A stretch of DNA of 64,000 nucleotides, taken from the NCBI RefSeq assembly GCF_000330725.2, contig NZ_AMZY02000014.1, positions 1-64,000 of the forward strand, in the 5' to 3' direction. Source of the DNA: Mariniradius saccharolyticus AK6. GTDB lineage: Bacteria; Bacteroidota; Bacteroidia; Cytophagales; Cyclobacteriaceae. The number at the start of each line of letters is the position of its first letter. Positions within the stretch are counted from its first letter, which is position 1. Position numbers and translations under genes: made by a program. Under the pieces are notes generated by a model. That model was not told where the DNA came from. It did no database searches and was given only the letters and a program-made list of their open reading frames with translations. Positions 19,764 to 29,463 of the stretch are shown here, piece by piece.

Positions 19764-20882
19764 TCATCTAGTTCCTAAACGATTTTTCAATAAGTTACTT
19801 CTTTTTATAGATGACCAAAGATTCTTTTCACCCTCATATTTTGAAACAAAATGCATCTTCTTAGCACCAGTTAACGAAAATAGAATCTCTCTAAGTCTTT
19901 TCTCGGTAATCTCGAAAAAACTATCTGACTCAATTACCCAGTCTCCGAGCTTCGCACCGGTTGCATTTGGGAATCGGAACTCAACGGTTTTAATCCCTTC
20001 ATTTCTTTTATCACTAAGATATTTCCCCATCAGATCCCAGCTTTTTCTATCAAAAATTCCATTATTGATTATAACAACTACTTCGTCTGAAATTGACTCC
20101 CTGTGATCTGAAACTCCGAAAACAAGCGAATAAAGATTCCAAAAAATGCGATAAGATATATCAATCAGCGATCTTTTGAACCATTTAACTTGCCCCTTCG
20201 CGATTACTTCACTAACAATAATGTCTCTTTTGATATAATGCTCTTTACCTTTGTTCGCCAATCCAACATTTAAAGCCGGCAACTCCCTAAACCCGTCACT
20301 GATTTCCTTTTTTAAAATATGATTGTTTTTTTTGACGCCAGTCAAAAGACTAATCCATATGTCATCACCCCTTCCTTTGTATTCTTTAAAAAACAAAGGC
20401 GGTAACTCCAATAGCCTTGACGGAACAAACATGAATCTGCCTTTTACTATATCAACATACACATTTTGATTTGTATCCGTTACAACGGGGCTTATACCCT
20501 TTGAATACTTTTTCAAACCGCTTCCAATTCGTCTACCAGATTTTCCAATAATACTGGCGTCATTGTTATCCCTGGAAACTTTAATACAATTCTCAATCAA
20601 CTTAGGATTAGAAAAAGCCAAATCATCATCCAACGTAAAAAAATAGTCCGCATCAACAAGTGTTGTGATATACCACCTTACCAAACATCCTATATTTCTA
20701 TTTGATCTAAGCACCCAATCTACGCCGTCAATTTGATCCTCAACTCCATTATGCCAAAGCATTATCTTGACTGGAACAGTTTGCAATCTTATCGACTCTA
20801 TGATAGTAGGAAGATTAAAGGGTCGTTTAAAATTTAAGAGAACCGCTACAATTTTCACATTATCCATTCGCTCTTTCTTCAT
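19764..20882 (-). CDS. Glycosyltransferase family 2-like protein
   Basis: The 372-aa product starts with KIVAVLLNFKRPFNLPTIIESI, a GT-A nucleotide-binding fold resembling GT2. The metal-binding acidic motif is in YFFTLDDDLAF at about residues 94-104. The C-terminal 130 residues are not recognisable; they include a segment ISDEVVVIINNGIFDRKSWDLM and may form a separate domain. It probably adds a sugar to the EPS repeat unit in the cytoplasm. It lies 62 bases after the ABC exporter gene on the same strand, so co-transcription is likely. Confidence 0.75.
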   Translation of the reverse strand: MKKERMDNVKIVAVLLNFKRPFNLPTIIESIRLQTVPVKIMLWHNGVEDQIDGVDWVLRSNRNIGCLVRWYITTLVDADYFFTLDDDLAFSNPKLIENCIKVSRDNNDASIIGKSGRRIGSGLKKYSKGISPVVTDTNQNVYVDIVKGRFMFVPSRLLELPPLFFKEYKGRGDDIWISLLTGVKKNNHILKKEISDGFRELPALNVGLANKGKEHYIKRDIIVSEVIAKGQVKWFKRSLIDISYRIFWNLYSLVFGVSDHRESISDEVVVIINNGIFDRKSWDLMGKYLSDKRNEGIKTVEFRFPNATGAKLGDWVIESDSFFEITEKRLREILFSLTGAKKMHFVSKYEGEKNLWSSIKRSNLLKNRLGTR

Positions 20883-20944
20883 TAGTTTGATCTGTTTTTT
20901 TAACTATCCTAGAACAGAGTATTTGGTTAGGGTTACGCCGATTT

Positions 20945-22750
20945 CTAATTTACGCCCTGCATTTCCACCATTCTCTTGAATTCTCCAGAATTTGCTTGCA
21001 GTCCGAAAAAATTACCACTCGCCTCAATTTTACCTTCATTCAAGTAATAAATTATGTCGGCGGACTTAATCGTTGAAAGACGATGCGCGATAATTACCAT
21101 GGTAAATTTTCCTTTTATTTTCTCAAAAGATTCCTGAATTTCCCTCTCTGTAGCGGTGTCCAATGCAGAAGTCGCTTCATCCAAAACCATCAAATCAACA
21201 TCCTTATAAATCTCCCGGGCAATGGCAATTCTTTGACGCTGCCCTCCGGAAATCATCACCCCATTGTTTCCCAATTGGGTGTTTTCTTTTTCAGGTAGGT
21301 TGTTAAAAAAGTCCGTCAAAGAGGCAATCTGCAATGATTGATGAAACTTGATCAAATTTTCCTCCGTTTTAGGTGCCCAAAATGTCACATTGTTATATAG
21401 CGTATCATTGAAAATAACCGGTTCCTGGGTGATATACCCAATCCTGGATTGGTAGGAATCAAGGTCTATGTCGGAGATTTCCATACCATTCACTTTCATT
21501 TTTCCTGAATTCAAAAATAACAATCCCGTGAGAATATTAGTCATCGTCGTTTTCCCACTACCACTTGGGCCAGCGAATGCAATTGTTTGTTTTGAATAAA
21601 TATTTAGGTTTATGTTCTTCAAGAAAGAATGCTCACCATAAGAAAAAGAACCCGATTCAATGGCGATAGTTTGAATCTCCGAAATCTGTTTTTCTCCTCG
21701 GTTTTTCTGCGCATTGGCCTCAAGTTCTTGAACAAAATCTTTAAAATTCTCCAAAGACCCCGAATAATTCAAAAAGCTATTCCAGCTATTTTGGTATGTG
21801 ATAATCTGGGTCAATGACCTGTAGAAAAACAAAAGACTCAGAATAATTGGTGCCAGACTCGCATCAAAATAGGTCACCTGTACAAGAATCACTATCACCA
21901 CGATCAAAATCGAAATAGGTTCCTTAGTTGATACCAATACGGCGTTGTAAAAACCAATTTTTCGCGCCCTCTTTTCCAAATCCGCAATAGTGGCCGTGAG
22001 TCTATTCGTAAATACCCCAATCAAACCAGTCGCCCTCAGATATTTAAAATTATGAACCTGTTGCATGACCAATCCATGAAATAAGTGGTTGCTCTTCGTT
22101 ATCTTTTTTGAATTTAATTTCGTCTTTTTATACAGTTGGGTATAAACCAGGTTGGACAATGTACCGCCAATTGCCACTAACAAGGCAAATTGTGGGTTTG
22201 TCAAAAACGCCAAGCCTACATATACAATAATGGTCATCATAGATTGTAACGCAGCGAAATAATGTCGATAGGAAGTTGTAAGGCGCTCAATTTCTCCACC
22301 CAGGGTACTCTGGATTTTACCGGAATCTACCTTTACGAAATATTGGTAATTGATGCTTCCAATCAATTTGACTGCTTTTGTCCTTACTTTTTTGCTCAAG
22401 GTCGTCGCCAAAATCATGGCAAAGTAGGATTCAAAAAATCGCGCAATGCCTTTTAGTGAAAAGAAAACCAAAATAATCAACAGAACAGTCACCAGGTTTA
22501 ATTCAAGTCCAAAAAACCTTAGTGAATCCAAGAAATACTCAAAATTCCCCAAACTTTCCTGGTCGGCACCTGTACTTTCGCCTCCTACCATTTGAAGCAA
22601 TGGTATGAACATGGCTAGACCGAGTCCATCCATCAGTCCAACGGAAAAACTCAAAACTAAACCGATAAATATTCTATTCCCAAGGTAACTGTGGTAAAAA
22701 AAGAAATCAGTAAACCTTCCTTTACCTGCCCTTTTGATCATTTTTTTCAT
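20945..22750 (-). CDS. ABC exporter, fused membrane and ATPase domains (MsbA-like)
   Basis: The 601-aa product has an N-terminal membrane domain with about six helices (first about residues 30-55) and a C-terminal ATPase. The Walker A loop GPSGSGKTT, the signature MISGGQRQRIAIARE and Walker B LMVLDEATSALD are intact, followed by the H-loop IIAHRLS. Homodimers of this type flip lipid-linked substrates across the inner membrane. No Wzx-type flippase is visible in the window, so this protein may move the lipid-linked EPS repeat unit, as PglK does in protein glycosylation; that assignment is inference. It is preceded by a 276-base gap containing no obvious consensus promoter. Confidence 0.9.
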   Translation of the reverse strand: MKKMIKRAGKGRFTDFFFYHSYLGNRIFIGLVLSFSVGLMDGLGLAMFIPLLQMVGGESTGADQESLGNFEYFLDSLRFFGLELNLVTVLLIILVFFSLKGIARFFESYFAMILATTLSKKVRTKAVKLIGSINYQYFVKVDSGKIQSTLGGEIERLTTSYRHYFAALQSMMTIIVYVGLAFLTNPQFALLVAIGGTLSNLVYTQLYKKTKLNSKKITKSNHLFHGLVMQQVHNFKYLRATGLIGVFTNRLTATIADLEKRARKIGFYNAVLVSTKEPISILIVVIVILVQVTYFDASLAPIILSLLFFYRSLTQIITYQNSWNSFLNYSGSLENFKDFVQELEANAQKNRGEKQISEIQTIAIESGSFSYGEHSFLKNINLNIYSKQTIAFAGPSGSGKTTMTNILTGLLFLNSGKMKVNGMEISDIDLDSYQSRIGYITQEPVIFNDTLYNNVTFWAPKTEENLIKFHQSLQIASLTDFFNNLPEKENTQLGNNGVMISGGQRQRIAIAREIYKDVDLMVLDEATSALDTATEREIQESFEKIKGKFTMVIIAHRLSTIKSADIIYYLNEGKIEASGNFFGLQANSGEFKRMVEMQGVN

Positions 22751-23026
22751 TTTCGTTTCGGATCTGAGTCGAAATTATAAAACACCTATTCTTATTCAGC
22801 GAAAAAGAACAGTGAATAAAATATAATATATGCTGCAAGAGACGACTGTTCTGGCAATTTTTTTAAAATAGAAGCAACCTACCTTCAAAATCAATCCAGA
22901 CTGGTAACATCTTGACTTAAAATTGGGTAAGCTAACGATAATATTGAATCAATGATATCAATTGATGATTCCATATTTTCTCTAAAATTTGGAATAGTAT
23001 CTATTATCGGGGCAAACTTTTTAGCT

Positions 23027-24091
23027 CTACTTTAGTGAATCCAAGAACTCAAACAATAATTCTCGGTTTTTTAGGGATTGGTCAAACATGATATTTTTGT
23101 TATCGCTGTTGGCTAATGAATTGTCAAGCAAAACTTGAAGTTTGTTTTTAGTGATGTCTTTAAAGGGTACGCAAAACTGTGCTCTCCCAATTTGGTTATA
23201 AAATCGAACGGTTTTGGTGTGTTTTGGAATCGATATAACAGGTTTACCGAGCGCATAGGATACAATACCGACATGCAGCTTCGAGGTGATAATCACATCA
23301 AATTCCTTAAGGGCATCCATCAACTGATTAGGAGAGCCATAGGAAATGATATCTAATGGATGACCAGTTTCCAACAATGTATCCCTCGTTGAGTTGGGCT
23401 TATCGAGACGGGAAAATTGTCCAGCTTGATCCTCAATAAACGAAAAAGAGTATTCATTGCTGTTGTCTTTGATAAAACCATTAAATTCCTCCAGTTTGCC
23501 AAAATCTTCAAGATCATTTCCTGGCAGGTGGAGACCTATTTTCTTTTTCATGTTTTGAGATGGCCCGTAAAAGGGCAAGGACAGCGCCACATCACAAAAA
23601 ACATTAATCTTAGCAGGATCTATTCCCCATTTCACTAAGAAATTCCTGGAAATCTCATCACGAACGGCGATATATGATGCATTCTTGAAAAGCTTAATCA
23701 CCTCCCAACGCAAAATTAGGTTAGAAATTGGGCCCACACCTACTCCGAGCATCATGTATGGTATCTTTCTGGAACGTAGTTGCTTTGACCATTTTATGTG
23801 CCTTTTGTAATTCCTATATGACCATTCCATTCTTTTCAGGAAAGAGTGGGGCGGCTCGCCCAAATACCCCCCGGGGCCGAAAACCAACCCTTTCAAATCG
23901 TCAAAATCGAAAGGATTTTTATCCGAGCCAGTAATTTCCTGCAATTCCAATTTATTTCTGAGTTGTGGAAAAACTACAACATTGTCCTTAGAATGTTCTT
24001 TGATCCAATCATGTGTGATTTTTAGGATCAACGTATCTCCAAAATTTCTGGAATTATATGAACCGTGTAATCCAATCTTTCTTGCTGTCAT
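23027..24091 (-). CDS. Polysaccharide pyruvyl transferase family protein
   Basis: The 354-aa product begins KIGLHGSYNSRNFGDTLIL, the typical N-terminal Rossmann motif of the family. It continues with GLVFGPGGYLGEPPH, MMLGVGVGP and the C-terminal TSKLHVGIVSYALGKPVI, matching the conserved histidine-containing loop. Members transfer pyruvate from phosphoenolpyruvate to sugar hydroxyls to form ketals (CsaB, WcaK), giving the polymer a negative charge. Its place between the polymerase-like and exporter genes supports modification of the EPS repeat unit. Some members with this fold act differently, so the chemistry is inferred. Confidence 0.85.
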   Translation of the reverse strand: MTARKIGLHGSYNSRNFGDTLILKITHDWIKEHSKDNVVVFPQLRNKLELQEITGSDKNPFDFDDLKGLVFGPGGYLGEPPHSFLKRMEWSYRNYKRHIKWSKQLRSRKIPYMMLGVGVGPISNLILRWEVIKLFKNASYIAVRDEISRNFLVKWGIDPAKINVFCDVALSLPFYGPSQNMKKKIGLHLPGNDLEDFGKLEEFNGFIKDNSNEYSFSFIEDQAGQFSRLDKPNSTRDTLLETGHPLDIISYGSPNQLMDALKEFDVIITSKLHVGIVSYALGKPVISIPKHTKTVRFYNQIGRAQFCVPFKDITKNKLQVLLDNSLANSDNKNIMFDQSLKNRELLFEFLDSLK

Positions 24092-24339
24092 TTCTGTTAA
24101 ATTTTAATCCTGATTAACTATATCATTTTTTGCTCTGGAAAATATCATGGGCTATTTGATTTCAACTTGCTTCCATCTTCATGAAATTTGACTACTCTAA
24201 AAATGCACCGTGTTTCTATTTGAGTAAATATGATTGTCTAGACATATCCTATGATTGATAGATTTTCATTTAATAAACTATTTTATCCCATTTTCTTCTG
24301 ATCATTTCTATGTCTCCGACAATTCATCCCTATCATCAA

Positions 24340-25587
24340 TTATTCGGTTACCAAAGTAGGGTTATTTGGTATTTCACTTATCTTATTGGCTATAGGTAGG
24401 CATAGTATAAGGTAAACTAGCAGCGTTGTGGTTATGCTGTTGTAACGGCCGGTGATGAAATAGGTCGTAAAGACCAGACAAATAAACACAAACTGAATGG
24501 CATCGTTTTTAGTCTTGGTTTTTTTCCAAACAAGCCAGAAAACTGTGCCTACCATCCCCAAATACAAGAATAGCCCCAAAAAGCCACTGCCATGTATTAA
24601 CACTGTCAAATCTGTGTGCAAATTCCGATTCCCGTAGAATCCCTTGCCGTAATTTCCTGAGGCGTCAAATAGACCATATCCAAACCAGGGGCTATAATCG
24701 AAATAAACAAATAAGTCTCTGTATACCATCCCGATTTCTTGCACTCTCCCTTCTTCCTCCAAATTCCTATCCTCCAATTGCCGCAATTCATAGCGTTCCT
24801 GTATCATTTCCAAAAACCCAGTTGTTGACACAACAATCAAAGTTGCGAGACTTAATCCAAGAAAAATTCCAAAAAACCTTTTTATATTTTTCAAATCCAT
24901 CAGCGGTATCATGACAAAAAGTGTCCCTATCAAGGTAAGTAACATCACACTTCGCCTCAGCGTCAATAAGGTAAGGAATACAGAAATCGCGTAAATCAAG
25001 AAATACCATTTATTCCTTTCATTTACTGCCTTTTGGAGTGCCACATAACATACAAGCGGCAAAAAATTAAATGCTGCGAAGACGATATTCCCGAAAAGAA
25101 CGCCGGTGGAAATCCCATACATAGCACCCGGATTGAACCTGAATGCGGTTGAAAACAGTGCGTTAAAAACAAAAATTGACAGGATTAAAAAGCTACTTAG
25201 CGCCAATTCCTTGAAAATCACATCCCTTGGATATTTTTTATAGACCTCAGCCACGACTCCAATTAGCAGGAAAAGCGAGATCACCGTAATGAAACTCTTT
25301 CGCTCAGACCTGAAATCTTGGATATCCAAAGCAAGAATACAAAAATAAATTACCAACATAATCGAAAAAGGATTCTTGAAAACAAACGGCAGGTTATAAA
25401 AAACGTAATAGGCCACTAAACAGCCTAAAAGCAACAAAAAAAATCCGGTTGGTAAGGCTGAATCGATTACTCCATATGAAAATGAGAAAAGCGGCATGTA
25501 TACGATGGATAAATCCTTTTTCCTGAGGATGCTGATAGGCATCCAAATCAGGATAAAGGCTTCAACCAAAAGGAAAAATAATTTCAT
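24340..25587 (-). CDS. Wzy/O-antigen ligase-like membrane polymerase
   Basis: The 415-aa protein is very hydrophobic with about ten predicted membrane helices. A larger loop (about residues 265-335) contains the WFGYGLFDASGNYGKGFYGNRNLHTDLTVLIHGSGFLG-type region with N, H and D residues at the edge of a helix, as in the O-antigen polymerase/ligase (Wzy/WaaL) family. These proteins polymerise lipid-linked oligosaccharide repeat units on the periplasmic side. The genomic position next to Wza- and Wzc-like genes supports Wzy; primary sequence alone is poorly diagnostic in this family. Confidence 0.75.
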   Translation of the reverse strand: MKLFFLLVEAFILIWMPISILRKKDLSIVYMPLFSFSYGVIDSALPTGFFLLLLGCLVAYYVFYNLPFVFKNPFSIMLVIYFCILALDIQDFRSERKSFITVISLFLLIGVVAEVYKKYPRDVIFKELALSSFLILSIFVFNALFSTAFRFNPGAMYGISTGVLFGNIVFAAFNFLPLVCYVALQKAVNERNKWYFLIYAISVFLTLLTLRRSVMLLTLIGTLFVMIPLMDLKNIKRFFGIFLGLSLATLIVVSTTGFLEMIQERYELRQLEDRNLEEEGRVQEIGMVYRDLFVYFDYSPWFGYGLFDASGNYGKGFYGNRNLHTDLTVLIHGSGFLGLFLYLGMVGTVFWLVWKKTKTKNDAIQFVFICLVFTTYFITGRYNSITTTLLVYLILCLPIANKISEIPNNPTLVTE

Positions 25588-25841
25588 TGAATATATTTTG
25601 ATCTGTAATTAAGCTTGTTACACCAGTTTAGAAGCAAAACCATTTGATTGATTTTGAAAAACAGGTGTTTGGCTTGTTTTAGAAAATCGTTGAGACAATT
25701 TAGCAAGCCACAGTTTGTAAATCCCGTTTGGATTGTCGAATACATGCTGGAAAATTTGGAGAACGAATAAATACAAGCTAGTCTCTTGTTTGGTAAAAGT
25801 TCGCTAAAGGGCTCCTCAAGCAAATCAACTATATAAATCAA
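25584..25841 (-). CDS. Possible small hypothetical gene between the Wzc- and Wzy-like genes
   Basis: An 85-codon frame starts 19 bases after the BY-kinase stop and its stop overlaps the Wzy start by four bases (ATGA), a spacing typical of real operon genes. The predicted protein is leucine-, asparagine- and cysteine-rich and I recognise no family. The AT-rich codon make-up is compatible with neighbours but chance is also plausible at this length. Confidence 0.3.
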   Translation of the reverse strand: MIYIVDLLEEPFSELLPNKRLACIYSFSKFSSMYSTIQTGFTNCGLLNCLNDFLKQAKHLFFKINQMVLLLNWCNKLNYRSKYIQ

Positions 25842-25860
25842 ATTGGCTTACCAAGTATTT

Positions 25861-28236
25861 TTATGCCTTTGCGACCGAACTTGTCTTCTTCTTTTTTGAC
25901 TTGCCATCATCATAATAGCCATAATTGTAGCCCCTGTAAGTCATATCCTTTGCCGGGACAGCATTGAGGATGGCATAAAGATGCTGTATACCTCGTTTTC
26001 TCTTGAGGTCATTGAGGTCCTCCACAAAGGAATTTTCACTAAAATTATGTCTCAGCACAAATGCTATTAGGTCTACGTGTTTCGTGACTTCTAAGGATTG
26101 GGAGATTAGGCCTACAGGAGGTGTATCCAAAACAATTACATCGTAACTGTTTTTCAATTGCTTAATAAGCGAAGCGAACCTTTCTGAACCCAATAGGTCT
26201 GAAGGATTTGGAGGAATCGCGCCCGCATAAATTACATCCAAATAGGGATTCTCCGTATTTTGAATGATGGCCAACTCTGAATCTACCTGTTGGCTGAGGT
26301 AATTGGAGAGCCCAATTTTGCTTTTCAATTCAAAATCACGCATCGCATTGGGTTTGAACATATCGCAACTCACCAATATCGTCTTTCTTTGATTCAGCGC
26401 ATAAATAGAGGCCAAATTTATGGCCGTAAAGGTTTTACCTTCGCCTGCCAAAGTAGAAGAAACGGCTATTGTTAGTTGACGATCCAAGGGCACCACAAAA
26501 GAAATATTGGTTTTCAAGGCCCTAAATGCTTCTGCCAAAGCAGACCTCGGTTCCTTTAAAACCACCAAGGTATTGTCTGATTTATTTTGGGGTATTTTGG
26601 CGAGCAGCGGCATCAGGAGCCGTTGTTCCAATTCCTTTGGATCTTTGATGCGCTTATCAATTATCACGAAGAATGCGATGAGCAGAACCGGCAAAACGAA
26701 TCCAATACCCATATACACCACATATACCAATTGTTGCTTGGCCTTAATTGGATTATTACTTGGTTGGGCATATTCCACGATTTTGTTGGAAGTAACACTA
26801 GATGCCAAGGAAATTGCTGCCTCCGCTCTTCGCTGCATCAAGTAGTTATAAATTGACTCGTTGAGATTTCGGCCCCGTTGTATCCTTACCAAATTTTGTT
26901 CGGTGGAAGGTAATCGACTAAACTGTCTGTTGATGGAGTTGATGCGGCTTTCCAAGTCGTTGATCTTCATCTGAGAAGAATTTGAAAGATTTCGAATCAA
27001 TTCCAAAATAGAAGATGAAGTATCCTGAATCTTCCGATTGAGTTCCCGCACCCGCGGTGATGCTTCCGTTTGGGAAAATAATAGGTTAGATCGTTCGGAT
27101 TGAAGGGTAATCAAATTTCCAATCAATGAATTTAATGTTGGGTCCGATATCCCTAGCCCGGAGGGTGCGATAATCTGTTCAAATGTACCCTTTTGCAGGT
27201 AGGATTTCACTTCTTCAAAATAATCCCTGTTAAAACGCTCCCGAGAAATCTCCGATTCCAGTTGTGTTAGTTGTTGAAAAACGGTATTACTTTCCGATGC
27301 AATGTTGTAGGTCCTATTGCTGGCTCTGAAGGACTGTAGGTTGTTCTCAAAGTAGCTCAGCGAATCAGCCACGCCTTCAATTTGAGAATCGATAAACTCC
27401 ACTGTGTTTCTTGAAATGCGGTTCTTTTCCTCCAATTCCATATCCAAAAAGACTTGCATCAAGCTGTTGAGGTAGTCTGCACCTTTTTGTGGGTGGGAGG
27501 TATTGAGCGTTAAACCCAGCACCGAAGACATCTGTTCCACCGCAAACACCAGCAAATTGTCTCCCGAATATTCGGAAAGCAATGAACCCTTACTTCTAAG
27601 ATTGATCAGCACTTCCCCTTCTGCAACATTCTTTGTCAAAGTAACCTTGATTTTTAACAATTCATGCTCGGTAAACTCTTGGAATTTTGCGGCTATCTCT
27701 GGCTGTTCCGAGAGATCGACGTCAGTTCCAGACCCATCAGGAATGTAGTGGTAGTATTCCTTTCCTGGAAAGGATATTGAATACGTATCATTTCCTGTCC
27801 AGGCGATCTTTATTTTATCCCCCATAATTTGAGCATGTTCCCAATCGACTTCGACATGGATGGGTGATGATTTGTACAGCTCAGAATCCCTGAAAAATCC
27901 GGGGGCATAATAATCCACATTAAAATCCAAACGAGCCAGCGCTCTTTCAGCCACAGGTTTTGATTTCAAAAATATCCCCTGATTGATGATCCACTGCTCC
28001 ATATTCTGATTGAACTGTCTGTTGAGACCAGTCAAGTTCAGAATGTTGTTGTTATTTTCTTCCTTGATAAAAAATTTCGCATTGGCTTGGTAGATCGGGG
28101 GTGTGCTTTTGTTGACCAAGTATGCGGCAATCAATGCAAGGAATACCGATACAGCGATATATGGCCAATATTTGATGTATTTGGCGAGAAACTTAAATGG
28201 ATCGAATATTTGCTCTTTTTGTTCGGTAATGTTCAT
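25861..28236 (-). CDS. Wzc-like chain-length determinant fused to a bacterial tyrosine kinase
   Basis: The 791-aa product has an N-terminal Wzz domain with a first membrane helix (about 28-45), a long periplasmic coiled-coil segment (about 265-460) and a second helix (about 500-520). The cytoplasmic BY-kinase domain follows. It shows Walker A STLAGEGKTFTAINLA, Walker A' ILVSCDMFKPN and Walker B DVIVLDTPPVG. The C-terminus carries a tyrosine cluster (YRGYNYGYYDD), the usual site of cycling autophosphorylation, then a lysine-rich tail. The protein couples polymer length control to export through the Wza channel. The next upstream gene is the Wza-like one, 34 bases away. Confidence 0.93.
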   Translation of the reverse strand: MNITEQKEQIFDPFKFLAKYIKYWPYIAVSVFLALIAAYLVNKSTPPIYQANAKFFIKEENNNNILNLTGLNRQFNQNMEQWIINQGIFLKSKPVAERALARLDFNVDYYAPGFFRDSELYKSSPIHVEVDWEHAQIMGDKIKIAWTGNDTYSISFPGKEYYHYIPDGSGTDVDLSEQPEIAAKFQEFTEHELLKIKVTLTKNVAEGEVLINLRSKGSLLSEYSGDNLLVFAVEQMSSVLGLTLNTSHPQKGADYLNSLMQVFLDMELEEKNRISRNTVEFIDSQIEGVADSLSYFENNLQSFRASNRTYNIASESNTVFQQLTQLESEISRERFNRDYFEEVKSYLQKGTFEQIIAPSGLGISDPTLNSLIGNLITLQSERSNLLFSQTEASPRVRELNRKIQDTSSSILELIRNLSNSSQMKINDLESRINSINRQFSRLPSTEQNLVRIQRGRNLNESIYNYLMQRRAEAAISLASSVTSNKIVEYAQPSNNPIKAKQQLVYVVYMGIGFVLPVLLIAFFVIIDKRIKDPKELEQRLLMPLLAKIPQNKSDNTLVVLKEPRSALAEAFRALKTNISFVVPLDRQLTIAVSSTLAGEGKTFTAINLASIYALNQRKTILVSCDMFKPNAMRDFELKSKIGLSNYLSQQVDSELAIIQNTENPYLDVIYAGAIPPNPSDLLGSERFASLIKQLKNSYDVIVLDTPPVGLISQSLEVTKHVDLIAFVLRHNFSENSFVEDLNDLKRKRGIQHLYAILNAVPAKDMTYRGYNYGYYDDGKSKKKKTSSVAKA

Positions 28237-28270
28237 ATGCGAGTAGATATCAAAATTAAAAACTTAAAAA

Positions 28271-29101
28271 TCAATTGGTATTGGTTGTGGTATACACCAA
28301 CAGAATTACAGTAACCAAACTGATCAGCAACTGGGTTGTTTGGAGCAGCGTCACGCCTGTACCGATCTCACGTACCTTCATGGGTTCAGCATAAATCATG
28401 TCGTTGGGCCGAAGGAAGTAAAATTCGGAACTCATGATATCCTTGTGGTTGAGGTTTACCCGGTGGACTTTAGACCCCTCCGGATATTGACGAATGAGCA
28501 TGATGTTGTCCCGCTTTGCTGTGACTGTGAGGTCTCCTGCATTGGCGATGGCTTCAAAGATAGTGACCCTGTTTTGGAGGATGGTATACTTGCCTGGTCG
28601 GGCAAATTCTCCCAAAGCAGAATATCTAATCCCGCCGAGGCGGACCCGAACAAAGTTGTCTTCTCCCCTTACAATTTTTTCCAGTTCCTTTTCAATTAAT
28701 TCCTTGGCTTGGTCAGCCGTCAAACCGACCAATTTCATCGGTCCCAAAACAGGTAATTCCACAATGCCCTCGTCATTGAGGGTATATCCGCTGAGATAAA
28801 AAATATCCCCCCCATTCATCATTCCTCCCATCATCATTCTCCCGCCCATAGAAGAAGCTCCAGAAGAATTGATATCCAACATCTGGTTGAGCAGTGGATC
28901 CTGGGTCTTGATGTTGATTTCCACTACATCATTATACTGCAGTAGATATTCCTCAAATTGAGAATTGACCATTTCCCCCATTGCAAAAGCGTTTTGGTCT
29001 TGGGGGAGATCCTGCATATAAATGACACGCTTATTGGAAATACAACCGAAGGCCACACAAGCGATGGCGCAACAAAAGAGAAGCCTTTTTCCTAAATTCA
29101 T
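28271..29101 (-). CDS. Wza-like polysaccharide export lipoprotein
   Basis: The 276-aa product has a lipoprotein signal with lipobox VAFGC (cysteine about residue 19), then the export domain (LLQYNDVVEINI) and SLBB-like repeats (GEFARPGKYTI... FEAIANAGDL). This architecture matches outer-membrane EPS export proteins of the BexD/CtrA/VexA type. As in many Bacteroidota it ends in a hydrophobic helix (about 252-270). A glycine/methionine-rich loop (GGRMMMGGMMNGG) is inserted near residues 80-95. It is the first gene of the minus-strand EPS set and is followed by the BY-kinase. Confidence 0.9.
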   Translation of the reverse strand: MNLGKRLLFCCAIACVAFGCISNKRVIYMQDLPQDQNAFAMGEMVNSQFEEYLLQYNDVVEINIKTQDPLLNQMLDINSSGASSMGGRMMMGGMMNGGDIFYLSGYTLNDEGIVELPVLGPMKLVGLTADQAKELIEKELEKIVRGEDNFVRVRLGGIRYSALGEFARPGKYTILQNRVTIFEAIANAGDLTVTAKRDNIMLIRQYPEGSKVHRVNLNHKDIMSSEFYFLRPNDMIYAEPMKVREIGTGVTLLQTTQLLISLVTVILLVYTTTNTN

Positions 29102-29251
29102 ATCAATGATAAATTGTGGTGCGGATAGATACCAAAGTCAAGGGTGATTTTGACATCGCTAAATTAAATGAATTATATAATATTAAAAACGTATTTTGAA
29201 TATTTTTTTTTGCATTATAAAATAAAACAGGTAAATCATCAAAGATCAAGT

Positions 29252-29283
29252 CAAAAATAAGCGAAATATATTCAAAAGCACAA
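29252..29283 (-). promoter_or_regulatory. Candidate promoter of the EPS export operon
   Basis: On the minus strand TATTTTTG (29259-29252) matches TAnnTTTG, and TTG (29283-29281) lies 21 bases upstream. Transcription would start near 29245, leaving an untranslated leader of about 140 nt before the Wza-like start. Confidence 0.4.
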
Positions 29284-29463
29284 GGGAATTACGCAAATTC
29301 TAAGCACGGCAAACTTTGCCTAGCTGAATCAACGCTGCTCCTTCTTTGGGTATTTTCAAAACAATTTGCAACAAAACCTACACCGACTTTTTATGCGTTG
29401 ATGCATTACCAACAAGCGAATTTCCCAATTTCATTGGGTACAATCAAATCTTGTTCGCCTTCT

